Virus record (IMG/VR): IMGVR_UViG_3300006733_000030
Span: 1 to 35,634 of that record
Strand: one strand, 5' to 3'
DNA: 35,634 nt
Origin: a virus
The notes beneath the pieces were generated by a model that made no database searches, had not been told where the DNA came from, and saw only the letters and a program-made list of their open reading frames with translations. A program made the translations under genes and the position numbers. Shown here in pieces: positions 29,747-35,634 of this stretch; within the stretch, counting starts at the first letter, position 1, and each line of letters starts with the position of its first letter.

Positions 29747-31531
29747 ATGTCTAAAGTTTTGTACACGCTAATAAAAGAAAATACAAAAACAAAGGAGGTC
29801 AAAGAGAATCAGGACTATGACGAGATACGGTTCAAGAAAATGAACAAAGATGGGTGGGGTATATTTAGAACTGTAAACGAGTTTGATGGCAAGAGATCAA
29901 GAGACAACTGCACCAAGCTAAACTATTGCTATTGTGATTTTGATATAGCCAAAGATGACGAGGAGCTAACCAGGGATCAAAAAGATATCAGGAAGTTAAT
30001 AGCATTGAAGAAATTAATAAAGAAGTGTGAGCCGACCATAGTCATTGACACATCAAACGGTTTTCAACCGCTATGGCAGATAACAGATAATGAACCGACA
30101 GAGGACAATAAGTGTTTATATGAAAAGGCCAACAAGGGAATAACAGAGTTCTCCAAAACAATAGGGAGCTATGGCGATTCTGTTCATGATGTATCCAGAA
30201 TATTGAGAAAGCCTGGCTACTATCACATGAAGGGTGAGCCATATATGTGCAATGTCGTACATCAATCAGGAAAGAAGTATTTGCTATCCGAGCTTGAGCA
30301 GATATTTCCATACAGTGAGCCCCTTGTTAAGCAAGTGGAATATGTTGCTGGTGATAATCCAACATTTGATGCTATTAAAATGATTCCGTTTAGGGATATA
30401 ATAATTGCTGCATTTGCAGAGACTGGACGACCAGTTACATTCGATGAGAGTGGTCATTTGATTGATCCAGTGGGTAAGACAACAGGAACATTCCAGGGCA
30501 GAAACGGCGATAGGCGATATTTGGCTTCTTCTTCACACGACCCTGTAAAGGGCAATGAGATAACATCAGTCGCTGATATACTTGATATTACTTATAGCGA
30601 TGCTTTTAAGTGGATATGTAATAAATTCAACATAGATGAAATAAAATCAAAACAACACACAAAGAGATTAGAAAAAATAAAGCCAATAGTTGAAGAAGAC
30701 AAGCGATACACATGGGGAACAACAGAACTTAATCATTCACTTGCCATTATAAAACCAGGTAATTTTATTGTAGCAGCTGCAAAGAGTAACGCAGGTAAGA
30801 CGACATTTGTTTTTAATATGGCCTGCAAGAATGCAGCTCTCGGCCATAAGGTATTGTTTGTGTCACTAGAAATGGATACTTGCGATATATTAGACGACAT
30901 AGGTCGTAAATACGCAGGGATTACAATAAGCGAAGAGTATAACAAAACAACACCAGATCATAAATCTAAGGCGTATACCAGAAAGAAGAAAGAGCTTGAA
31001 TCAATAGAGAATTTAAGCCTAAATGGTATTCGTAGGGATGGTAATGTTAAGTGGGATGACATTGAAGACTTAGTTAAGGAACAGTCCAATGTAGATATTT
31101 TGTTTGTTGATAATCTTGATCTAATATCGACAGGAGGAGAAGACAGCGATAATGAACGACAAAAGAAAATAGTAAAAAGCATACTCAACTTTACTTCGTT
31201 CACTAAGATCCCAGTTGTATTGATTCATCATTACAGAAAAACTGGTGCGAACTCAAAGGACATGGGAATGGATGAGATGGCAGGTAGTGGAAAGATTAGA
31301 GATGGTGCTGATAGGGTAATAAAGATTACAAGGAACGCTGAACCAGACGCTCCATATCCAGATAAGTATAGGTCAACAATTTATTTACAGAAAGGTCGTG
31401 GCTATCCAGAGACGATGAAAGATGTGTATTTTATTAGGGGCGACTTTGTTGATATACCGCCAAGCGAGGAAAACTATTATAACAGCGGAGCATTGAGTAG
31501 CGATGAAATAACTAATTTATTAAATGATTAA
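29747..31531 (+). CDS. PrimPol-helicase fusion (primase and DnaB-like helicase)
   Basis: 594 residues. Residues 1-190: archaeo-eukaryotic-type primase with CDFD (64-66, metal-binding), SNGFQ (103-107, the place where a histidine is usual; here glutamine as in RepB-like forms) and D147-SRILRKPG. Residues 320-594: RecA/DnaB-like helicase with Walker A AKSNAGKT (345-352), SLEM (373-376), Walker B DILFVDNLDLI and IHHYRKTG. One protein would unwind DNA and lay primers at the fork. No separate DNA polymerase is seen in the window, so the host's is needed. Confidence 0.85.
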   Translation: MSKVLYTLIKENTKTKEVKENQDYDEIRFKKMNKDGWGIFRTVNEFDGKRSRDNCTKLNYCYCDFDIAKDDEELTRDQKDIRKLIALKKLIKKCEPTIVIDTSNGFQPLWQITDNEPTEDNKCLYEKANKGITEFSKTIGSYGDSVHDVSRILRKPGYYHMKGEPYMCNVVHQSGKKYLLSELEQIFPYSEPLVKQVEYVAGDNPTFDAIKMIPFRDIIIAAFAETGRPVTFDESGHLIDPVGKTTGTFQGRNGDRRYLASSSHDPVKGNEITSVADILDITYSDAFKWICNKFNIDEIKSKQHTKRLEKIKPIVEEDKRYTWGTTELNHSLAIIKPGNFIVAAAKSNAGKTTFVFNMACKNAALGHKVLFVSLEMDTCDILDDIGRKYAGITISEEYNKTTPDHKSKAYTRKKKELESIENLSLNGIRRDGNVKWDDIEDLVKEQSNVDILFVDNLDLISTGGEDSDNERQKKIVKSILNFTSFTKIPVVLIHHYRKTGANSKDMGMDEMAGSGKIRDGADRVIKITRNAEPDAPYPDKYRSTIYLQKGRGYPETMKDVYFIRGDFVDIPPSEENYYNSGALSSDEITNLLND

Positions 31532-31533
31532 CT

Positions 31534-31680
31534 ATGATGGAAATCGAAAAGCAGTTAAGTATTTTATTAGACATGATAATAATTGCCTGTGAAAATGCGA
31601 CAGACAATGCTTATGAGAATCAAATAGAGTTAACAAAAATAAAACATAAACTAGAGGAGATAATATTTTATGAAGATTAA
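31534..31680 (+). CDS. small helical protein (48 aa)
   Basis: Begins three bases after the helicase stop and overlaps the next gene by 11 bases. Acidic, helical, with an isoleucine-rich core. Contains AGAGGAGA near its end, the SD of the next gene. No family recognised. Confidence 0.5.
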   Translation: MMEIEKQLSILLDMIIIACENATDNAYENQIELTKIKHKLEEIIFYED

Positions 31681-31906
31681 AATGGAAGACATTAAAAAAA
31701 TAGGCGAGCTTGACTGGGCAACATTCAAGCACAAGTTCGAGGTAAACGGACTAAACAAGGGCAAGCTAACACAAGAGCAGTATGTTGACCTGTGTGAGCT
31801 TTATACAGCCTTGAAGTCAGGCGACACTACGCCTAAAGAATACTTCAATAATGTTGTTGAGGGTACATGGATACCGACAGTGGAGGGGGTAGAGAAGATT
31901 ATATGA
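31670..31906 (+). CDS. hypothetical protein (78 aa)
   Basis: Charged helical protein (KIGELDWATFKHKFEVNGLNKG). Preceded by AGAGGAGA ten bases upstream, one of the few SD sites outside the 16.4-18.1 kb block. The stop overlaps the next ATG (ATGA). Confidence 0.6.
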   Translation: MKIKMEDIKKIGELDWATFKHKFEVNGLNKGKLTQEQYVDLCELYTALKSGDTTPKEYFNNVVEGTWIPTVEGVEKII

Positions 31907-32034
31907 GCCATGAAATAAGGTGTAATAAGTGTGGAGGTCAAGCATACAAGCAAGACGAAGACGGTAGAAAAATGGTTTATTGCACTACTTGTGGGGATAA
32001 ACAACTACTAAAAGAATATAATAGAAAAATATGA
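31903..32034 (+). CDS. zinc-ribbon protein (43 aa)
   Basis: CNKC near the start and CTTC about 20 residues later: a minimal zinc ribbon. Overlaps both neighbours by four bases, so expressed with the methylase that follows. Confidence 0.6.
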   Translation: MSHEIRCNKCGGQAYKQDEDGRKMVYCTTCGDKQLLKEYNRKI

Positions 32035-32972
32035 GAGCAGTTAATTTATTTGGAGTTCCACAAGTTGACGAGATAATAGTTCCAGCAATGCCATATATGG
32101 GCAATAAAAGAAAGTTGGCAACAAAAATATTAAACTCAATTTATAATACTGTTGGAGACTTTGGAAATCTATATGACTTGTTTGGTGGTGGTGGCTCAAT
32201 GAGTGTTGCTGGATTGTTAGCAGGACATAATGTATATTATAACGAATTGAATACTGGTATTTATAATTTACTGAAGTATATAAAAGGTGGTGGTGAGTTA
32301 CCCCGCAAGTGGATAAGCAGAAAAGAGTTTAACAAACACAAACATGGTGATGACTGGTATTCTGGCTTTATTAAGTGTTGTTGGAGTTTCGGGAACAATC
32401 AACAAGGCTATTTATTTGGAAAAGACATTGAAGAGTTAAAAAGACAAGCACATGAATATCAATTAAAAAATGGATATGACTGGACAAGCGAAAAAAGAAA
32501 CGAGTTATTAAGTGAATTTAAAGAAAAAGAAGGGATAAAAGGAAGATTTGGATTAGAGCAATTAGAGCGATTAGAGCGATTACAGCGATTACAGCAACTA
32601 GAGCGATTAGAGCGATTACAGCAACTAGAGCGATTAGAGCGATTACAGCAACTAGAGCGATTAGATCTTTCAAACAAAAGCTATGATGATGTTATCATAA
32701 GTAACAGATCTGTTATATATTGTGACCCCCCATATATAAACACTGCTGGCTATCAAGAAGGAAAAGATTTTGATTATGAAAAATTTTATAGTTGGTGTTT
32801 AGACAATGAAAATCCTGTGTTTATATCTGAGTATAATATGCCAGGCGATTTTAAGTGTATATTTGAAGTTGAGCATAGATCAACATTATCTTCAACAGCA
32901 AACAACAAAGTGGTGGAAAAGGTATATTGGAACGGAAAAAATTTATCCACAGGTGGGAATAATAGCTATTGA
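32031..32972 (+). CDS. D12-class (Dam-type) adenine DNA methyltransferase with Leu-Glu-Arg repeat insert
   Basis: 313 residues. AdoMet region PYMGNKRKLATKIL (21-34) and YDLFGGGGSMSVAG (48-61), YNELNTGIY, then catalytic CDPPY near 231-235: an alpha-class D12 methylase that modifies adenine. Between about residues 175 and 212 sits a repeat of LERLERLQQ, coded by DNA at 32554-32666 with perfect 27-base units. Similar repeats are known in other D12 methylases. Slippage would change the length in frame. Probable roles are protection from restriction or DNA marking. Confidence 0.9.
   Translation: MRAVNLFGVPQVDEIIVPAMPYMGNKRKLATKILNSIYNTVGDFGNLYDLFGGGGSMSVAGLLAGHNVYYNELNTGIYNLLKYIKGGGELPRKWISRKEFNKHKHGDDWYSGFIKCCWSFGNNQQGYLFGKDIEELKRQAHEYQLKNGYDWTSEKRNELLSEFKEKEGIKGRFGLEQLERLERLQRLQQLERLERLQQLERLERLQQLERLDLSNKSYDDVIISNRSVIYCDPPYINTAGYQEGKDFDYEKFYSWCLDNENPVFISEYNMPGDFKCIFEVEHRSTLSSTANNKVVEKVYWNGKNLSTGGNNSY
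32554..32666 (+). repeat. 9/27-bp tandem repeat inside methylase
   Basis: Basic unit TTAGAGCGA (Leu-Glu-Arg) and its TTACAGCAA/GA variants; 27-base units at 32599-32625 and 32626-32652 are identical, with degenerate units around. In-frame, so the copy number can vary without frameshift. Confidence 0.85.
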
Positions 32973-32996
32973 CAACATTGTCAATCTTGATATAAT
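32968..32996 (+). promoter_or_regulatory. sigma-70 promoter with palindromic operator
   Basis: TTGACA (32969-32974), 16-base spacer, TATAAT (32991-32996). ATTGACA-ACAT-TGTCAAT (32968-32985) is a perfect 7-bp inverted repeat covering the -35, a likely repressor site for the RHH protein encoded next. Confidence 0.75.
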
Positions 32997-33019
32997 AGAG
33001 TCAGAAAGGAGAAAACATT

Positions 33020-33160
33020 ATGGAGAAAGTAAGACTAACAGTAGAAATTGAGCCTGAATTAAAATATAGATACAAGGTTCAATGTACTGTTGAGGGGGTT
33101 GATATGAACGAGGACATATCTAATTATATTAAGTCTAAAATTAAAAAGTATGCTAAGTGA
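33020..33160 (+). CDS. ribbon-helix-helix (RHH) regulator
   Basis: 46 residues. A strand (VRLTVEIEPELKYRYKVQCTVEG) followed by two helices (VDMNEDISNYIKSKIKKYAK) is the Arc/CopG/ParG pattern; such dimers bind inverted repeats. SD AAAGGAG lies eight bases before the ATG. The operator-like palindrome overlies its own promoter, so autoregulation is likely. It may control the recombination cluster that follows. Confidence 0.75.
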   Translation: MEKVRLTVEIEPELKYRYKVQCTVEGVDMNEDISNYIKSKIKKYAK

Positions 33161-33278
33161 AACAATACAACAATGGCACGACAGCTTGGATGAGGTTATA
33201 CAAGAGTGTCGAGTAGAGCCAAGCAAACTATTACAAGGCTTTGGAGAGGTAACTGTCTTGGGGGAGGATATATTCTAA
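33150..33278 (+). CDS. small protein (42 aa)
   Basis: Overlaps the RHH gene by 11 bases. Acidic, helical start (ETIQQWHDSLDEVIQEC), no family. Coupled translation is likely. Confidence 0.5.
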   Translation: MLSETIQQWHDSLDEVIQECRVEPSKLLQGFGEVTVLGEDIF

Positions 33279-33285
33279 AAAGAAT

Positions 33286-33387
33286 ATGAAAAACAAACGA
33301 CTAATTAAAATGCACCTTAGAGGTTTAATACATGAGTTAAGCCTTTATAACAAAACACTAACCAAGCTAATTAAATTTGAACTATAA
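33286..33387 (+). CDS. small basic protein (33 aa)
   Basis: Basic helical peptide (KMHLRGLIHELSLYNKTLTKL). ATG follows AAAAAGAAT. Evidence is limited to position in the operon and the short gaps on both sides. Confidence 0.4.
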   Translation: MKNKRLIKMHLRGLIHELSLYNKTLTKLIKFEL

Positions 33388-33391
33388 CTAT

Positions 33392-33682
33392 ATGGAAAAA
33401 GAACTTTACTCAAAATTTATTGAAATAAGCAATAAGATTAGTGATCTAGAAAATCAGAAAAAGGTAATTAAAGAACAAGTAATGAAAAAATTTGAAGCTG
33501 AGAAGCTCGATAAGGCAGAGTCAGATAATGGGTTAATAACACTAGCATCAAGAAAAAGCTGGAAATATAGCGATAATGTAAAAAAGGCCGATACAGAACT
33601 AAAAGAATTGAAGAAAGTCGAAGAAGAAACTGGAGTCGCTGAAGAGAGCGAAACTAAATACTTGAGAGTGACACTAAGATAA
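33392..33682 (+). CDS. phage recombination-cluster coiled-coil protein (96 aa)
   Basis: From ATG 33392 (upstream ATG 33377 would lengthen the N-terminus by five residues and overlap the previous gene). A coiled coil (residues 8-40) is followed by GLITLASRKSWKYSDNV and a second helix ending in KYLRVTLR. Proteins of this shape often stand next to single-strand annealing genes in phages. Function unknown. Confidence 0.65.
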   Translation: MEKELYSKFIEISNKISDLENQKKVIKEQVMKKFEAEKLDKAESDNGLITLASRKSWKYSDNVKKADTELKELKKVEEETGVAEESETKYLRVTLR

Positions 33683-33684
33683 AT

Positions 33685-33891
33685 ATGAAAGCCACACTAA
33701 ACGAAAGGTCAAACCTTATAAGCTGGTTATTACAATCTGAATGGATTAAAAAAGAATACAGCGATGACCCTGGATGGTGGTGGGATAAGCTGGCAAATAT
33801 TACATCAGCACAAAAGAAGTTTATTAATGCACTACTAATACAGAAGAATAAAGAGAAGTTGTTCGAGGTTCTAAATAACATAGTAAAATAA
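33685..33891 (+). CDS. hypothetical protein (68 aa)
   Basis: Helical, tryptophan-rich centre (DDPGWWWDKLANI), then a helix. No family recognised. Two-base junctions to both neighbours. Confidence 0.6.
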   Translation: MKATLNERSNLISWLLQSEWIKKEYSDDPGWWWDKLANITSAQKKFINALLIQKNKEKLFEVLNNIVK

Positions 33892-33892
33892 T

Positions 33893-34264
33893 ATGATTGA
33901 TAAAAAATTTATAATCAATTTACAGGGTAATGATTTTGTAAAGTTTGAAGGATTATTAAACGAGTTCCATGCTAACGGTGGGAAGTCAATTGTCACAGAA
34001 ATAGTATCAACAGAGCCGTTCATTGTAAGAGCGACAGTTGAAGGAGAAAAGGGAATGTACCAAGGAATGGGTGATGCTGACGAAAAGAATGTGAATAAAA
34101 TGATAGTAAAACACAAAATAAGAATGGCTGAAACAAGAGCAATAGCCAGAGCGTTGAGATGGTATAACAATATCGGAATGTGTAGTGCTGATGAACTTGG
34201 TGGAAGTGATGACAAGCAAGTAACTAATAATGCACCTACTGGGTTTCCAGCTAATAGATTATAA
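33893..34264 (+). CDS. Rad52/ERF-like annealing or recombination protein
   Basis: 123 residues. Start FIINLQGNDFVKFEGLLNE, strands (TEPFIVRATVEGEKG), then the block NVNKMIVKHKIRMAETRAIARALRWYNNIG found in short phage proteins related to single-strand annealing and Rad52-like proteins. It probably binds single-stranded DNA at forks or ends. Exact family is uncertain. Confidence 0.65.
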   Translation: MIDKKFIINLQGNDFVKFEGLLNEFHANGGKSIVTEIVSTEPFIVRATVEGEKGMYQGMGDADEKNVNKMIVKHKIRMAETRAIARALRWYNNIGMCSADELGGSDDKQVTNNAPTGFPANRL

Positions 34265-34277
34265 ATAAAATAAAATT

Positions 34278-34529
34278 ATGACAGAAGAAAAACAATTTCC
34301 GCAAGGAATTATATTTAAGACACCAAGAGAGAATGCTCCTGAATTTATTAAAGGACACCTTTCTTTTAAGACAGAAGAGTTTATTCAATACCTACAGGAA
34401 AAGAATAATAACGGATGGGTAAACATCGACATTAAGAAGTCAAAAGCTGGCAAGCTGTATTTAGACTTAAACGACTGGAAGCCAGAGCAAAAGAAAGACG
34501 ATACCAATGTAGAACAAGTCCCATTTTAA
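34278..34529 (+). CDS. small protein, possible ssDNA-binding helper (83 aa)
   Basis: Contains GIIFKTPRENAPEFIKGHLSF and WVNIDIKKSKAGKLYLDLN, with an acidic/polar tail ending in VPF, a common end of ssDNA-binding proteins. Lies next to the annealing gene, so a role in single-strand handling is likely. Not confirmed by any single motif. Confidence 0.6.
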   Translation: MTEEKQFPQGIIFKTPRENAPEFIKGHLSFKTEEFIQYLQEKNNNGWVNIDIKKSKAGKLYLDLNDWKPEQKKDDTNVEQVPF

Positions 34530-34532
34530 TAA

Positions 34533-34629
34533 TTTAAACTCTAGCTCCGTGCGTTGCATGTGCTTCCAACAGTCCGTCCTGGCGGTATAACCAGGGAGGG
34601 TATATAAAAACGGCGGAGCTGGATTTAAA
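34533..34629 (+). ncRNA. three-way-junction RNA element
   Basis: AGCTCCG (34543-34549) pairs with CGGAGCT (34614-34620), a perfect 7-bp stem, extended by TTTAAA (34533-34538/34624-34629). Inside: GTTG/CAAC (34553-34556/34567-34570), and CCGT/ACGG (34574-34577/34610-34613) stacked on CCTGG/CCAGG (34578-34582/34591-34595). It precedes the ATG at 34633. It is tRNA-like in size but lacks a T-arm. A regulatory leader or processing site is possible. Confidence 0.5.
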
Positions 34630-34632
34630 TAT

Positions 34633-34998
34633 ATGTATAATATTACACTTAGCGGGAAAATGAACATCCCGCACAAACTAGACGAAGAAAAAGACATTAG
34701 CTTTGTGTGTAAGAGAGCTGGTCTAACAAGTATTAGCAGAAAGCCACAAAGTGTTGATGGCACAGAGGAAGACATAACCTATAGGTATAAGAACTTAGAT
34801 GAAATTACAATTATTCAGGAAGACAAGGTGGTTTTTGGTAAGCCAAGAAAAGGAAGTTTGTCACAGGTGCTAAAGTTCCTGTTGAACGATATCTATAATG
34901 AACAACATGCTGGTGGTGACGAGTATGCGGATGAAGAAGACTATTATAAAAAAGAAATGCTTAAAATAATAGAAGAGAAGAAACAAGAATTAATATAA
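34633..34998 (+). CDS. hypothetical protein (121 aa)
   Basis: Begins YNITLSGKMNIPHKLDEEKDISFVCKRAG, then a beta-strand region (DGTEEDITYRYKNLDEITII) and an acidic/helical tail. No family recognised. The beta-rich first half suggests a small nucleic-acid-binding or regulator protein. It follows the structured RNA by three bases. Confidence 0.65.
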   Translation: MYNITLSGKMNIPHKLDEEKDISFVCKRAGLTSISRKPQSVDGTEEDITYRYKNLDEITIIQEDKVVFGKPRKGSLSQVLKFLLNDIYNEQHAGGDEYADEEDYYKKEMLKIIEEKKQELI

Positions 34999-35006
34999 AC
35001 CCCACG

Positions 35007-35033
35007 AGCTAGGGTGCAAATCCCTGCCCAGCT
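35007..35033 (+). other. hairpin with tRNA T-arm-like loop
   Basis: AGGG-TGCAAAT-CCCT (35011-35025) flanked by AGCT arms (35007-35010/35030-35033) with a 4-base bulge. The loop resembles a T-arm (GGTTCAAATCC), but no matching acceptor is found. Not followed by a T-tract. Confidence 0.4.
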
Positions 35034-35083
35034 GTGCTAAGTAATTTATAAATAAAATAACATGCTCTCACTAATAATAAGTT

Positions 35084-35338
35084 ATGAACTGTCCAAAATA
35101 TAAAAATTTAACGATTGATCAAAAGTTGATATGTAAAGGTTTAGGTGGTTATAAACAGTTTAAGTTTTGGTGGTATAGAATTAAAGAGCGTGAAAGAGAA
35201 ATAGATAAAAGATTGCTAGATCTTCTTGAGGGAGGATCTAAAACAAGTTATGATTATTCTAACAATATCCCTATATGCAATCCAACTACAATGCCAAGCA
35301 ATCATGTGTCAAGCCCCGATCAGCAATATGGTTGTTGA
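35084..35338 (+). CDS. hypothetical basic protein (84 aa)
   Basis: Basic, aromatic N-terminal part (KYKNLTIDQK, FKFWWYRIKERERE), then a glycine/serine-rich tail. Overlaps the next gene by 89 bases in another frame, so the tail may not be under protein-level selection. No family recognised. Confidence 0.55.
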   Translation: MNCPKYKNLTIDQKLICKGLGGYKQFKFWWYRIKEREREIDKRLLDLLEGGSKTSYDYSNNIPICNPTTMPSNHVSSPDQQYGC

Positions 35339-35612
35339 GGCGAGTTGCTACACTAACACTATTGCTCAAACTGATTCATCGCCTGATATCACTGCCAGTG
35401 GTTGGAAGATCGAAAAGGGCGATAAGATTATTGCTGCGAATTTCTTGCCATTTGAAACTAAAGTTATTATTGGCGAGGATGTGTATACGGTAAGGGATAG
35501 AATGAACCCACGCTACACAGGCAGGAATATAGACATACTCTTTGACGATTATGATGAGTGTATAGAGTTCGGTAGAAGAAATATTAAAATAAAAACATTT
35601 AACATTAAGTAA
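35250..35612 (+). CDS. 3D-domain lytic protein with signal peptide
   Basis: 120 residues from ATG 35250; the TTG at 35226 is less likely. Residues 1-17 (MIILTISLYAIQLQCQA) look like a signal peptide. Then a 3D domain: EASCYTNT, GDKIIAANFLPFETKV, DRMNPRYTGRNIDILFDD with the conserved aspartates, and GRRNIKI. 3D proteins resemble MltA lytic transglycosylases, cutting cell-wall glycan. It may help lysis or entry. Its end runs into the 45-base repeat. Confidence 0.75.
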   Translation: MIILTISLYAIQLQCQAIMCQAPISNMVVEASCYTNTIAQTDSSPDITASGWKIEKGDKIIAANFLPFETKVIIGEDVYTVRDRMNPRYTGRNIDILFDDYDECIEFGRRNIKIKTFNIK

Positions 35613-35634
35613 TATGCAAGAAATATTGGATACA
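35590..35634 (+). repeat. 45-bp direct repeat, right copy
   Basis: Identical to 268-312. It begins within the last codons of the 3D gene and runs to the end of the window. Confidence 0.9.

Noticed and set aside
32554-32666. CRISPR-like repeat array
   Set aside because: The units abut without spacers and are in frame inside a methylase gene.
32943-32951. perfect DnaA box TTATCCACA, with a variant at 3048-3056
   Set aside because: Both lie inside coding genes, are single and not clustered; one such match is expected by chance in 35 kb of AT-rich DNA. The copy at 28766 is kept only as a weak hint.
34543-34620. possible tRNA gene
   Set aside because: 7-bp acceptor-like stem and a 4-bp arm are present, but there is no T-arm, no anticodon stem with a 7-base loop and no invariant tRNA bases.
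1-35634. TGA recoding (genetic code 4 or 25)
   Set aside because: TGA stops are found at exact ATGA overlaps with following genes, and the reading frames of known enzymes contain no internal TGA.
268-35634. prophage attL/attR pair
   Set aside because: The 45-bp repeat fits in length, but no integrase, excisionase or repressor gene is visible and both repeat copies lie in the same linker-type setting of phage-like genes.

Overview
The window is a nearly complete, or complete, genome of a small tailed phage, most likely a podovirus. All supportable genes lie on the + strand. It carries a terminase, portal, scaffold and HK97-fold capsid protein, then P22-like adaptor and hub proteins, fibres and two large ejection-type proteins. 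I see no tail tube, sheath, baseplate or classical tape-measure set. No integrase or CI-like repressor is visible, so a strictly lytic life is inferred. The host cannot be named. The DNA is AT-rich, promoters are canonical sigma-70 type (TTGACA/TATAAT, several with an extended TATGC before the -10), and most genes lack a Shine-Dalgarno (SD) sequence and start right after an AT-rich stop-start junction such as TAATATG. The sigma-70 promoters argue against Bacteroidota, although SD-poor starts are common there.

Layout. 1-3072: end of a C5-cytosine methylase, then a row of small accessory genes (zinc ribbons, a PD-(D/E)XK nuclease) joined by a repeated 14-base linker that holds stops in all three frames directly before the next ATG. 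3073-4433: RNA-rich zone with a promoter, a leader-peptide/terminator unit, a long-range stem, small genes and a group I intron-like RNA. 4434-9061: ParB-domain DNA methylase, DUF5681 protein, large terminase, portal. 9063-15821: scaffold, capsid, decoration or head-fibre proteins. 15839-18096: small proteins, an XhlA-like membrane protein and a distinct SD-rich block around a metallophosphoesterase. 18154-20632: two homing-type nucleases, a papain-like peptidase, a frameshifted NrdD-tail-like peptide and a holin-like protein. 20639-28561: adaptor, hub, fibre, CHAP-bearing ejection protein and a second ejection-type protein. 28547-35612: promoter cluster, small RNA, a switch-like leader RNA, replication genes (initiator-like protein, PrimPol-helicase fusion), a repeat-bearing Dam-type methylase, an RHH regulator with its operator, an annealing-protein-like recombination cluster and a 3D-domain lytic protein.

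The last 45 bases (35590-35634) equal bases 268-312. Joining there gives a circle of 35,322 bp, with bases 1-267 left as an alternative branch. The point where the ends meet falls in the variable linker-gene region.

How it works together: the initiator-like protein and PrimPol-helicase should drive replication; the annealing-like protein and its neighbours should process recombination intermediates; the methylases probably protect the DNA; the terminase fills a scaffolded capsid through the portal; the P22-like adaptor and hub close the head; CHAP and second ejection proteins probably breach the wall during entry; the XhlA-like, holin-like, peptidase and 3D proteins are lysis candidates. The points that most merit attention are the stop-start linkers, the structured RNAs, the SD-rich block and the +1 frameshift in the NrdD-like peptide.
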